In this document: one piece after another, positions 6,464 through 13,573 of the stretch
How the letters are laid out: the number at the start of each line of letters is the position of its first letter
Position numbering within the stretch: position 1 is the first letter of the stretch
The notes under the pieces: generated by a model
The model's database searches: none
What the model was told of the DNA's origin: nothing
The model's input: the letters and a program-made list of their open reading frames with translations, nothing else
Translations under genes and position numbers: made by a program
From: Pirellulales bacterium
GTDB lineage: Bacteria > Planctomycetota > Planctomycetia > Pirellulales > JAICIG01
Assembly: GCA_025924495.1 (NCBI GenBank)
Contig: JAICIG010000170.1
Span: 1 to 15,122 of the forward strand
Direction: 5' to 3'
DNA: 15,122 bases

Positions 6464-6485
6464 TGCCACAGGAGATCGTTGACCA

Positions 6486-6920
6486 ATGCGTGCGTTTTTT
6501 GCATGGAGTCGGTTGTTTGCGGTTGGGGCGATGGTTGCGGCCGTCGTCGGTTGCGGCGGCCGGAGCGGACCGGCGCGCGTGGCTGTGAACGGCCAGGTAG
6601 AGATTGACGGTCGTCCGGCGCCCGACGGCGCCATCAGTTTTCAACCGCTGGTCCCTGGCGGCGGTCCCGCCGCAGTTGCATCGATCAAAGAAGGCCGTTA
6701 CGGCTTGACGAGCGAGGAAGGCCCGCTGGCCGGCCGCCACCGCGTGACGCTCGTGGCGGCGCCCAGCGGCAAGCAATTGCCGCTCGGGGCGAATGGCGGC
6801 GCAGCTGGGATCACTAATGTCTCGGCGCCCGGCGCCGGCCGTTGGCAAACCGAGGTCGATGTGCCTGAGGGGGCCTCGTGCGAACTTGCGATTCGGTTTG
6901 AAACGCCGCGTTTACCTTGA
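6486..6920 (+). CDS. Small planctomycete lipoprotein
   Basis: A 144-aa predicted lipoprotein. The N-terminus is a signal peptide with a hydrophobic core (LFAVGAMVAAVVG) and a lipobox ending at Cys23 (VVGC), so it should be lipid-anchored outside the cytoplasmic membrane. The mature part begins VAVNGQVEIDGRPAPDGAISFQP, the G-x-V-x-x-D-G-x-P-x-x-x-G-x-I-x-F-x-P pattern of a short beta-sandwich domain (carboxypeptidase-regulatory-like) common in planctomycete lipoproteins; GRHRVTLV follows the same pattern. GGAG at 6471-6474 serves as a somewhat distant ribosome binding site. It lies just upstream of a DUF1559 gene, a pairing frequent in this phylum. Its function is unknown. Confidence 0.8.
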   Translation: MRAFFAWSRLFAVGAMVAAVVGCGGRSGPARVAVNGQVEIDGRPAPDGAISFQPLVPGGGPAAVASIKEGRYGLTSEEGPLAGRHRVTLVAAPSGKQLPLGANGGAAGITNVSAPGAGRWQTEVDVPEGASCELAIRFETPRLP

Positions 6921-6940
6921 AGCCCGGTCCGAGAATCGGG

Positions 6941-7061
6941 CAGGAGGCGAGAGGCCTAACGTACTACGCCGGAAAGTAGGCGGGACGCCCACTCTACGAT
7001 GCCTGGAAGCAGGCGGGACGCCTACTCTACGAAGATGAAGCAGGCGAGATGCCTGCACTAC
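6941..7061 (-). repeat. Array of four REP-like palindromes between two co-directional genes
   Basis: Units at about 6941-6967, 6975-6998, 7009-7031 and 7040-7061 all follow the GCAGGCGGGACGCC pattern ending in CTAC (GTAG on the minus strand). The array fills nearly the whole gap between the lipoprotein and DUF1559 genes. The last unit ends 9 bases before the DUF1559 ribosome binding site. Confidence 0.7.
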
Positions 7062-7070
7062 TTATAACTT

Positions 7071-7077
7071 GGGAGGA
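7071..7077 (+). promoter_or_regulatory. Strong Shine-Dalgarno of the DUF1559 gene
   Basis: GGGAGGA lies 8 bases before ATG 7086 and is among the stronger ribosome binding sites in the window. It supports this start, which places the prepilin-like motif at the very N-terminus. Confidence 0.7.
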
Positions 7078-7085
7078 ATTGAAAG

Positions 7086-7916
7086 ATGTCGAAGTCTAAT
7101 CGTCGGTCGGGATTTACGTTGATTGAATTGCTGGTGGTGATTGCGATCATCGGGCTGCTGGTGGCGCTGCTGCTGCCCGCGGTGCAGGCGGCCAGAGAGT
7201 CGGCGCGCCGGACTCAGTGCGAAAACAACCTTAAGCAAATGGGACTCGCCCTGATGTCTTACCACGATCTCAACCGCAAGTTTCCCCTCGGCAATGTTTA
7301 TGGAACTTACTGGTCGTATGCAGCGGCCCTGCTACCGGAGCTGGAGCAACAGAATCTCTATCAACAGATTGATTTCAAATACCCCACCTGTTTTGCATAC
7401 AACCAGGCCCAGGGTGGAAAGGGGGTTCCTTCCGTCAACCTGCCGGCCGTGCAATGCCCGAGCGAGCCGCGAATCGGCCAGATCTACACCGACCCAACCT
7501 CCGGCCAGTTCGCTCTTACCAACTATTTCGGCGTGATGGGCACGACCGTCTGGACGAACGACGGCATGCTGTATAGCAACTCGGCGGTCTCCGTCGCCGG
7601 GGTTACCGACGGGACCTCGCAGACGCTGTTCGTCGGCGAGCGGGGAATGGCGGGGGACCTGTTGTACGGCTGGTGGGCTTGCGGAGCGGGAATTATTAAT
7701 CTCGGCGCTTACGACCAGTTGCTCCCGACCGACTTGGGCTTGACGGCCGGTAAGGACGACTCGTCGCATATCGGGCATTTCTGGAGCTATCATCCCGGCG
7801 GCGCCGACTTCTTGTTTGTCGACGGCAGCGTGCGATTCCTCCCCTACAGCATCAACAATCTCGTGTTCCAACAGTTGGGGACGCGGCAAGGAGGGGAGAA
7901 GGCGGGAGATTATTGA
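7086..7916 (+). CDS. DUF1559 prepilin-like protein with H-X9-DG motif
   Basis: A 276-aa protein with a type II/IV prepilin leader: a short basic stretch, then G9[12 protein letters not shown] with the conserved Glu five residues after the cleavage site, followed by a hydrophobic helix and [13 protein letters not shown]. The body has the DUF1559 features [19 protein letters not shown], a [11 protein letters not shown] stretch and the C-terminal H236-X9-D246-G247 motif. DUF1559 proteins occur in many copies in Planctomycetes and are thought to be pseudopilin-like envelope proteins; individual functions are unknown. The tail after [10 protein letters not shown] ([10 protein letters not shown]) is G-rich at the DNA level and runs into repeat DNA, so the extreme C-terminus may have been altered. 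Confidence 0.9.
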   Translation: MSKSNRRSGFTLIELLVVIAIIGLLVALLLPAVQAARESARRTQCENNLKQMGLALMSYHDLNRKFPLGNVYGTYWSYAAALLPELEQQNLYQQIDFKYPTCFAYNQAQGGKGVPSVNLPAVQCPSEPRIGQIYTDPTSGQFALTNYFGVMGTTVWTNDGMLYSNSAVSVAGVTDGTSQTLFVGERGMAGDLLYGWWACGAGIINLGAYDQLLPTDLGLTAGKDDSSHIGHFWSYHPGGADFLFVDGSVRFLPYSINNLVFQQLGTRQGGEKAGDY

Positions 7917-7935
7917 GAGGGGGAGTCAGGAGGCG

Positions 7936-7961
7936 GGCAGTAGACGGTAGACAGTAGACGG
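7936..7961 (+). repeat. GTAGAC tandem repeat
   Basis: Short CAGTAGACGGTAGACAGTAGAC run in the gap between two convergent genes. Bases 7936-7953 are identical to 11863-11880 in the cheB-cheR gap, an 18-bp match 3.9 kb apart. Confidence 0.6.
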
Positions 7962-7990
7962 GCATGAGGCGGGCAGGTTTCCTGCGGTTG

Positions 7991-8869
7991 CTAGTCGAGC
8001 GGATGGGCGACCAAGGCGGTTGGCGCTTCGGCTTGGGGAGATTCGCGGCGGACGAGTCGATAGCCGGCGGAACGAACGACGAGGAGCGAGAAGATCGTGA
8101 TGGCCTGAGCAAGCGTCGTGAGGCCCAGCGTAATGGCATAGTAGCGCAAACGTACCTGGAGATAAAATGGCGGAATCAAACCCGTGGCCGTCGCCAGGGC
8201 AAACGCGATAGCTAGCCGTAGGGGAAGTCGGCCCTGCCCGAGCGAAGCCCACAAGACTCCCAGCACGGCGCCGACGAAGCAGGCGATGATCACGCCGCAA
8301 ATGAGCGCGAGGCTCGCGATCTCGCCCACTTTACCGAGCAGCAGCTTCATGAGCGTGCTGCCTGCAAGCGCGATGGATACAACCACCGTAAATAAAAACA
8401 GATGCCGCAACGAAAACTGCACGGTTGCGGATGGCAACGACTCTGCATCCTGACGCCCCAGGCGGACGCCGGCCTTCCAGCGGCTCGCCACGTACAACAC
8501 TGCTGCCAACGATGCAATGCTGCCGAAAATGATGGCGGACAACATCGCCAACTGGCTCGCCCGCCATGTTCTATACGCGAATGCGGAAACGAGCCAGAGG
8601 CAGACGGCCCCGAGTAGGCTTGTCAATGCTCTTTGCTTCCAAGAGCTTTGCCCAAGTGCGAGCCACAAGGCAAGCAGACCGCATTGGCTAAACCCGGTTG
8701 CCATATAGGCAATGGCCAAAGTTTCGCCGTCCTTGGGGCCCCTCGGCACAACATTCCAAAGCGCCGCCGCGAGCACAAGCAGAGCAACTACGTGCACGAC
8801 GACAACGATCGCAATTCTATTCACCAGGTAACCCCATTCAGGCACGCCGGCGCACTTGAGGACGGCCAT
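7991..8869 (-). CDS. Polytopic membrane protein with FSLRHL motif
   Basis: A 292-aa protein with about eight hydrophobic segments, near residues 14-41, 50-72, 80-98, 107-129, 152-173, 184-210, 214-237 and 243-269. The fifth begins QFSLRHLFLFTVVVSIALA; the FSLR-h-hL start followed by a hydrophobic helix is a motif I associate with planctomycete membrane proteins of unknown function. There are no catalytic motifs, large soluble domains or signal peptide. The tail (RRESPQAEAPTALVAHPLD) is soluble. ATG 8869 has no obvious ribosome binding site, so the start is uncertain; the next residues fit the first helix. It is convergent with the DUF1559 gene. Confidence 0.7.
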   Translation of the reverse strand: MAVLKCAGVPEWGYLVNRIAIVVVVHVVALLVLAAALWNVVPRGPKDGETLAIAYMATGFSQCGLLALWLALGQSSWKQRALTSLLGAVCLWLVSAFAYRTWRASQLAMLSAIIFGSIASLAAVLYVASRWKAGVRLGRQDAESLPSATVQFSLRHLFLFTVVVSIALAGSTLMKLLLGKVGEIASLALICGVIIACFVGAVLGVLWASLGQGRLPLRLAIAFALATATGLIPPFYLQVRLRYYAITLGLTTLAQAITIFSLLVVRSAGYRLVRRESPQAEAPTALVAHPLD

Positions 8870-9435
8870 TGGATGAAGGCGGCATTTTCGCGGGCGGGCG
8901 AGGCCAGGGCAACTTGAAAATGTTAGGGAGCGGCGTCGAAGCTGCCGGCAACGGTTTTGAGTCTGGCCGAGCTGACGGCAGAAAAGGACGCACGCGTCCG
9001 GCTCGTCTTGGCTGCTGCACGGCGAACGGTCAGGCGAAGTGTGCCAAGCCAGGCGATGAGTAGTCTGGTATGGATTGTGGAGCGGGAGCAGCAGGACGTG
9101 AAGGGAATCGAGATAGGGGTCAGGAGCAGAGGAGAATTGGGAGATTCAAGTTCGCGCCGCTCGGTTGGCGAAGGTGGTCAACCGAGCGCGGCCAAGTTGG
9201 CGGGGTGGCCATCTTGGCAGGCCGCCGAGAATCTCAGCCGGGCAAGGCAAGCTGTGGCTGGATAATTATCCATAAATATGATATTGTAGTATCAATAAGA
9301 AGGAATGGGTTGCTCGCATTGCTGGCCGGGGTGCGTGAGGCGATCTTTGCGGAAGCTGGCCGCGCATGAGTCGAGGAGTCGGACTACGGTGCGGCGCCGC
9401 CGACGCTGGCCGGCTTTCGCGAGGGCATCTTGGGC

Positions 9436-9461
9436 GGAACGCCGCTGAGGGCGTTCCCTAC
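9436..9461 (-). repeat. GGAACGCC/GGCGTTCC palindrome with GTAG foot
   Basis: A perfect 8-bp stem (9436-9443 with 9450-9457) and, on the minus strand, a GTAG foot (9458-9461). Related copies at about 9787 and 10246 keep the stem but have lost the GTAG. Confidence 0.55.
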
Positions 9462-9471
9462 GGAAGGAAGG

Positions 9472-9503
9472 CCCTCACCTGACCTCTCCCAGAGGGAGGA
9501 GGG
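9472..9503 (+). repeat. CCCTCACCT plus CTCTCCC/GGGAGG palindrome
   Basis: Occurs three times in this region (9472-9503, 9832-9852, 10281-10310), each time just before a hairpin unit that starts CGAAGATGGCC. The minus-orientation relative is at 4211-4242. Confidence 0.55.
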
Positions 9504-9563
9504 ACTGAAGGAATACGAAGATGGCCACGTTCGTGAGGAAATCTTGGGCATCTTCGGCGGAGC

Positions 9564-9714
9564 GTAGGGTGGGCACTGCCCACCAGAACGGGATTGTGGC
9601 ATCAATTAGCTTGGGTGCGATCGGCGAGCAGTTGATTTGGAGCGGCGCGCCTGGAGGCGCGCGAGCATTCAATTGAGGACCGCGCGCGGTTCTGGTGGGC
9701 AGTGCCCACCCTAC
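9564..9714. repeat. MITE-like element with 25-bp perfect inverted ends (copy 1)
   Basis: The ends (9564-9588 and 9690-9714) are perfect 25-bp inverted repeats. Each begins with GTAG at the outer edge and contains the palindrome GGTGGGCACTGCCCACC. The roughly 100-bp core has no coding capacity. A second, diverged copy is at 9913-10066. Confidence 0.65.
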
Positions 9715-9912
9715 GATTTTCGCGGCGCCAGGCAGCCACGCCCAAGGTGGCCAAGTTGGAAGCGGAGATCTTGGGCATCTTCGGCGGAACGCCGCTGAGG
9801 GCGTTCGCCACAGGAGCATGCCCCTCACCTGGCCGCTCCCGGAGGGAGAGGGATTGAAGGAATACGAAGATGGCCACGTTCGCGAGGAAATCTTGGGCAC
9901 CTTCGGCGGAGC

Positions 9913-10066
9913 GTAGGGTGGGCACTGCCCACCAGAATGGGAGAAAGTGGCATCAATCAGCTTGGGCGCTACCGGCGAGCATTTGGTTTCGGAGCGGCGG
10001 GGCTCGGATGCGCGCGAGGATTGTGTGAGGTCGGTGCGCGGTTCTGGTGGGCAATGCCCACCCTAC
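9913..10066. repeat. MITE-like element with inverted ends (copy 2)
   Basis: Same ends as copy 1 (9913-9937 and 10042-10066), with one change in the right arm (GCAATGCC). The core is recognisably related: TGGCATCAAT and AGCTTGGG occur in both. It lies 349 bp downstream of copy 1, along with neighbouring hairpin units that repeat in the same order. Confidence 0.65.
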
Positions 10067-10163
10067 GGTTTTCGCGGCGCCAGCCACGCCGAAGGTGGCC
10101 AAGTTGGAAGCGGAGGTCTTGGGCACCTTCGGCGCGGGGACGCGGAGCGTCCGAGGAAGGCGT

Positions 10164-10182
10164 TCCCACGCCGAGCGTGGGA
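10164..10182. repeat. TCCCACGC/GCGTGGGA palindrome
   Basis: An 8-bp perfect stem with a CGA loop, preceded by a second small palindrome (GGGGACGCGGAGCGTCC). The same two-palindrome order recurs at about 10368-10415. Confidence 0.55.
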
Positions 10183-10390
10183 GCGAATACGCGTATGTAG
10201 TCGAAGATGGCCACGCTAGATAGGAGATCTTGGCCAACTTCGGCGGAACGCCGCGGTGGGCGTTCACGACAGACGGAAGGCCCTCACCTAACCTCTCCCA
10301 GAGGGAGAGGAACCGGAGGACGAAGATGGCCAAGTTCGCGAGGGAATGCTGGGCATCTTCGGCGGTGCGGACGCAGAGCGTCTGAGAAGG

Positions 10391-10415
10391 CACTCCCACG
10401 CAGAGCGTGGGAGTG
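10391..10415 (-). terminator. Strong hairpin downstream of cheX, possible terminator
   Basis: CACTCCCACGC and GCGTGGGAGTG form a perfect 11-bp stem with a 3-base loop, 38 bases after the cheX stop on the minus strand. No T-run follows, and the palindrome belongs to a repeat family (see 10164-10182), so a terminator role is only an inference from position. Confidence 0.4.
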
Positions 10416-10452
10416 AGGGGGATGGCATTGAAGATGGATTTGAAGGAACGCG

Positions 10453-10905
10453 CTAGAGCAAGCCGACTTCGACGGCTAAGGGGCCCCAGGGACAGGCGAA
10501 GCGGATGGCGGCGGGATGAAGGGAGGGAAAGAAGTCGATGGGACGAGATTGATGGAGCACGATCTCAGGCAGGCCGAGCGACAGTTGATAGTCGCTGAGA
10601 AACGTTTTGGCGCCGCCGGCGATCATGTTGGTCAACTCGCCAATCGCGTCGGTGACGTCGGAGTTGATCTCGCTGACCTGCACCTCGAGCATCGCGGCGA
10701 CAATTTGGAAGGCCACGGGCGGCGAAACGCTCAGGGCCGCCGCCCCGCTGGCTTTGCCGGTCAAACGGATCACGCCTGAGACCTCGTGCGCCGGAAGTCC
10801 GTGCTCTTTAAGTTGCACCGCTTCACGCGCCAGCTCACAGCCTAGCGCGGTCTGGAACACGTTCTCCGCCGCCATGGCGAAAGGTTCGAGATAGTCTGCT
10901 TCCAT
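10453..10905 (-). CDS. cheX: CheX-like chemotaxis phosphatase
   Basis: A 150-aa protein that probably dephosphorylates CheY-P. It starts MEADYLEPFAMAAENVFQTAL, the usual CheX opening, and carries the phosphatase signature E90-L-T-N93 in DAIGELTNMIAGGAK, where the acidic residue and Asn orient the attacking water. Length and the single E-x-x-N motif fit CheX rather than CheC, which has two. The closing part (FACPWGPLAVEVGLL) gives the final beta strand. It is the last gene of the cluster, starting 12 bases after the cheR stop, so it is co-transcribed. It is probably cytoplasmic. Its likely substrate is the CheY encoded at 13023-13394. Confidence 0.85.
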   Translation of the reverse strand: MEADYLEPFAMAAENVFQTALGCELAREAVQLKEHGLPAHEVSGVIRLTGKASGAAALSVSPPVAFQIVAAMLEVQVSEINSDVTDAIGELTNMIAGGAKTFLSDYQLSLGLPEIVLHQSRPIDFFPSLHPAAIRFACPWGPLAVEVGLL

Positions 10906-10917
10906 GACAAACGCCGC

Positions 10918-11745
10918 TTAACGTCCTTTCCGCAAGCGATAACAGCCCGAGCGCTCGAAGGGGACGCGCTCGAAGGCATCGTCAAGGTTCATGGTAGTCT
11001 CGGCGCCGCCGAGGAACAGGAAGCCGTCGGGCCTGAGCACGCGGCGGACGCGAGCCAAAATCTGCTGCTTGACCGAGACGTCGAAGTAAATCAGCACGTT
11101 GCGCAGAAAGACGACATCCATCGCCGGTAGCGCCGGCCAGGGAGCGATCAGGTTCATCTGCCGGAACTGGACCATCGAGCGGATGTCGTCTTTGAGCTGC
11201 CACTCGGCGCCTTGCTTGATGAAGTATTTCAATAGCATCGGCGCCGGCAGGCCGCGGTTGACTTCCAGTTGATTGAACGTTGCCTTGCGGGCCCGATCGA
11301 GCACGGTGTTCGCCAGATCGCTGGCCAGCAGTTGGAGCTTCCACTCCTTCAGGCTGGGCGCGTACTCGCGCAGCAGCATGGCAATGCTGTACGGCTCCTG
11401 GCCGGTGGAACAGGCGGCGCACCAGATTTGCAAGCTGCGCTCGCCGGCCCGGTTGGTCGTCAGCTCGGGCAACACCAGCTTGCGGAACGCTTCGAACGGC
11501 AACAGGTCGCGGAAAAACGAGGTTTCGTTGGTCGTCATCGCCTCGACCACGCGCGTGTGCCGCTTGCCGGCGCGGATGTCGACCATCAGATGATTGACGC
11601 TGGGAAAGCCCTCGAGCCTGGCCAGCATCTGCATGCGCGTTTCGATCAGGTACTGCTTGTCGTGCTCCAGCACAATGGCCGATTGCTCGCGCACCAGCCC
11701 GCGGATGAAGTCGAGGTCGGCAGGAGAGAGTTCTGCGGTGGACAT
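10918..11745 (-). CDS. cheR: CheR chemoreceptor glutamate methyltransferase
   Basis: A 275-aa SAM-dependent enzyme that methylates glutamates of chemoreceptors. The N-terminal helical domain (about residues 1-70) leads to TTNETSFFRD (71-80), a CheR hallmark. The SAM-binding motif is WCAACSTGQEPYS (108-120), followed by ASDL (141-144), FNQLEVNRGLP (157-167), the DVVFLRNVLIYFD segment (210-222) and GFLFLGGAET (241-250). The length is normal for the family. The sequence upstream of ATG 11745 is pyrimidine-rich on the coding strand and shows no ribosome binding site. A 155-bp repeat-filled gap separates it from cheB, an interruption in an otherwise tight cluster. Confidence 0.93.
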   Translation of the reverse strand: MSTAELSPADLDFIRGLVREQSAIVLEHDKQYLIETRMQMLARLEGFPSVNHLMVDIRAGKRHTRVVEAMTTNETSFFRDLLPFEAFRKLVLPELTTNRAGERSLQIWCAACSTGQEPYSIAMLLREYAPSLKEWKLQLLASDLANTVLDRARKATFNQLEVNRGLPAPMLLKYFIKQGAEWQLKDDIRSMVQFRQMNLIAPWPALPAMDVVFLRNVLIYFDVSVKQQILARVRRVLRPDGFLFLGGAETTMNLDDAFERVPFERSGCYRLRKGR

Positions 11746-11777
11746 GGGGCGGAGGAGGGAATGTGGGAGGCGGGGAT

Positions 11778-11880
11778 GTAGTAGGTAGTAGGTGGGGGAA
11801 GGCGTCAGGAATCAGGCGTCAGGAATCAGGCGTCAGAAGTCAGGAGTTAGGAGTTAGGAGTAGGCAGTAGACGGTAGACA
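11778..11880 (+). repeat. Heptad tandem repeats filling the cheB-cheR gap
   Basis: A GTAGTAGG repeat (11778-11795) is followed by about nine consecutive 7-base units (11802-11864) of the types GCGTCAG, GAATCAG, AAGTCAG and GAGTTAG. After them comes the run shared with 7936-7953. The pattern resembles the short tandemly repeated heptads described in cyanobacteria. The same heptad in reverse lies at 4279-4306. Confidence 0.75.
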
Positions 11881-11900
11881 GGGGTGAGGAACTCGCAGGT

Positions 11901-13019
11901 TTAGCTTGTCTCAGATTTCCGACTTCCGATTTCCGATTTCCGACTTTTTTCTTCCGTTCGTCCTAGGCGGACGCGGCGCAGGATCTCGGTGGCGATGCGA
12001 TCGAGGGGCAGCACCTGGTCGGCCAGGCCGGCCTTGGCGACAAAGCCGGGCATGCCCCAGACGACGCTGGTCGCTTCGTCCTGAGCGAGCGCCTGCCCGC
12101 GTGAATCATGAATGCTTTGGCAACCGTTCAAGCCGTCCTTGCCCATGCCGGTCAGCACGACGGCCAGAGCATTGGCGCCGTACGTTTCCGCGACGCTGCG
12201 GAACAGCACGTCAACCGCCGGCCGGCAAGAGTTTTCGGGAGGAGATTGGTGTAGTTGCAGCCGGGCGCCGGCGGCGTCGCGGACCAGGCCCATGTGAAAG
12301 TCGCCCGGCGCAATGTAGGCGTGCCCCGGCTCGATGCGTTCGCCCGCCACCGCCTCGCTGACGTTGATCTTCGATCGGGAGTTCAATCGCTCCGCCATCG
12401 AACGGGTGAACACCGGCGGCATGTGCTGCACCAGCACGATCGGCACGGGGAAATCGGCCGGAAGCTCGGGCAGAATCGCCGCCAGCGCGTTGGGGCCGCC
12501 CGTCGATGAGCCGATGGCCACCAGGTCGATCCGCGCCGGCGCAAAGCGCGGCGCCGCAGGCCGCAGCGTCGGATGCGAGGCGCTTGGCGTCGCAGGAGGT
12601 GCAGGGACAAGATGACGACAGAAGGCTTTGATCTTGGGAACCAGATCGTCGCGGACGCGCTCGATCGCCGCCGCCACGCTGCCCACGTTGGCCGGCTTGG
12701 TGACATAGTCATTGGCGCCCAGCGCCAGCGCGTCGAGCGTGGCTGCGGCGCCGCGCGCCGTGAGTGTGCTGAACATGATCACCGGCAACCGCGGATACGC
12801 TTTGCGAATCGCCGCCAGCGTTTCCAGCCCGTCCATTTCCGGCATCTCGATGTCCAGCGTCACCAGGTCCGGACTGACCTGCGGAATTTTTGCCAGGCCG
12901 ATCTTGCCGTTGGCCGCCGTGCCGACGACTTCAATCGCCGGATCGGCATTGAGCACGTTGCTCACTAGCCGCCGGATGACCACGGCGTCGTCGATCATCA
13001 GTACGCGAATCTTCGGCAT
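11901..13019 (-). CDS. cheB: CheB receptor methylesterase/response regulator
   Basis: A 372-aa enzyme that removes receptor methyl groups when phosphorylated. Receiver domain (about 1-125): acidic pair D10-D11, phospho-acceptor D56 in TLDIEMPEMDG, switch residue S84 or T85, and K108 in TKPA. An Ala/Pro-rich linker (about 137-162) leads to the methylesterase domain with its triad: S172 in IGSSTGG, H199 in VQHMPP and D295 in LTGMGKDG. It starts 3 bases after the cheY stop, so the two are coupled. The last 15 residues (KSRKSEIGSRKSETS) are encoded by a heptad DNA repeat and are not part of the fold; conserved homology ends near RIATEILRRV. Confidence 0.95.
   Translation of the reverse strand: MPKIRVLMIDDAVVIRRLVSNVLNADPAIEVVGTAANGKIGLAKIPQVSPDLVTLDIEMPEMDGLETLAAIRKAYPRLPVIMFSTLTARGAAATLDALALGANDYVTKPANVGSVAAAIERVRDDLVPKIKAFCRHLVPAPPATPSASHPTLRPAAPRFAPARIDLVAIGSSTGGPNALAAILPELPADFPVPIVLVQHMPPVFTRSMAERLNSRSKINVSEAVAGERIEPGHAYIAPGDFHMGLVRDAAGARLQLHQSPPENSCRPAVDVLFRSVAETYGANALAVVLTGMGKDGLNGCQSIHDSRGQALAQDEATSVVWGMPGFVAKAGLADQVLPLDRIATEILRRVRLGRTEEKSRKSEIGSRKSETS
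11914..11948 (-). repeat. TTCCGAT/TTCCGAC heptad repeat inside the cheB 3' end
   Basis: Five 7-base units (GATTTCC or GACTTCC, the last GACTTTT) in a row, translated as the Lys-Ser-Glu-rich tail of CheB. The heptad differs from the one at 11802-11864. Confidence 0.75.
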
Positions 13020-13022
13020 GGC

Positions 13023-13394
13023 TTAGTAGCGGGTCATTCCCAGCAGTTGTAGTTTTTCCAGGATCACGTCTTTGGTAAACGGCTTCATGACATATTCGTT
13101 GGCGCCCGCATCGAGCGCGGCGGAAACGCGTTCCATGTCGGTCTCGGTGGTGACCATCATCAGCGGCACCTGGTCGTACTGCGGTTTCGCTCTGACAGAG
13201 CGGACGAACTCCAGGCCGTTCATTTCCGGCATGTTCCAGTCAACGAGCGCCAAATCGGGCGGACCGAGGCGGTCGAGCTCGTCGAGCGCGTGCTTGCCGT
13301 TGACGGCTTCCGTGATGTCGAAGCCTAGCTCTCTGAGAAACTTGCCGAGAATGGAACGAACCGGCTTCGAATCATCGATCACTAAGGCGCGCAC
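13023..13394 (-). CDS. cheY: CheY response regulator
   Basis: A 123-aa single-domain receiver, the normal CheY length. Acidic pair D7-D8, phospho-acceptor D52 in LALVDWNMPEMNGLEF, switch T82 in MMVTTET and K104 in VMKPF are all present. There is no output domain, so it acts by binding a target when phosphorylated. I start it at GTG 13394 because AGGAG (minus strand, 13405-13401) lies six bases upstream and the receiver fold begins there. The frame is open to 13664, but the extra 90 residues overlap the MCP end and look non-coding. The Arg/Met-rich end (LQLLGMTRY) is normal. It is coupled to cheB. Confidence 0.92.
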   Translation of the reverse strand: MRALVIDDSKPVRSILGKFLRELGFDITEAVNGKHALDELDRLGPPDLALVDWNMPEMNGLEFVRSVRAKPQYDQVPLMMVTTETDMERVSAALDAGANEYVMKPFTKDVILEKLQLLGMTRY

Positions 13395-13400
13395 TTGTTG

Positions 13401-13405
13401 CTCCT
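13401..13405 (-). promoter_or_regulatory. Shine-Dalgarno fixing the cheY GTG start
   Basis: AGGAG on the minus strand, six bases before GTG 13394. It decides the start against the long upstream extension. Confidence 0.7.
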
Positions 13406-13573
13406 GTTCAAGAACTGGCGGCGTTGGCTGGGCGATGAGCGGAAGCAGGAACCGCAAGGAGCGGCTTGCGCATTTGTCCCCTGCTTCTGCCGGCGTGACG
13501 CGCTCTTGGCAGCCGCGCAGCTGTGTGTTGAGATTGACAATTGGATCCAAGAGACTGCCCCTAGCTGTTTGGT

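Larger units (their letters stand above)
5937..6485. other. Intergenic region between divergent genes
   Basis: Divergent spacer holding the control regions of the HNH_2 gene (minus) and the lipoprotein gene (plus). It contains A-rich runs (6158-6183), a small hairpin (6221-6240) and a nested inverted repeat with two palindromes (6330-6463). I see no convincing promoter or coding sequence. Confidence 0.5.
9516..10365 (+). repeat. Array of six related 45-49 bp hairpin units
   Basis: Units at 9516-9560, 9739-9787, 9865-9909, 10087-10134, 10202-10246 and 10321-10365. Each starts with CGAAGATGGCCA or a close form such as CGCCGAAGGTGGCCAA, and ends with TTGGGCATCTTCGGCGG or a close form. The two ends of a unit are complementary (CGAAGATG with CATCTTCG, or GAAGGTG with CACCTTC), with an interior of about 15-20 bases. 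Paired ends change together between units, which supports a conserved stem. Confidence 0.65.
8870..10452. other. Long gene-free repeat region
   Basis: About 1.6 kb with no convincing gene. Open frames here translate repeat units and share no codon pattern with neighbours. The left part (8870-9420) holds an AT-rich island (9260-9303, including the palindrome GGATAATTATCC) and worn partial repeats. The right part (9420-10420) is a stack of ordered palindromic elements with a partial higher-order period of about 349 bp. Confidence 0.75.

Noticed and set aside
6941..7061. CRISPR array
   Set aside because: Units are palindromes about 23 bp long with short uneven gaps; there are no 30-40 bp unique spacers and no cas genes.
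9305..9448. 47-residue frame with ATG preceded by AGAAGGA
   Set aside because: The Arg-rich product runs into repeat DNA and resembles nothing; the apparent ribosome site is too close to the ATG.
9384..10399. Several open frames on both strands, 70-150 residues long
   Set aside because: They are translations of repeat units (for example RRVGTAHQ and GGTPTLR type strings) that recur wherever the palindromes occur, not genes.
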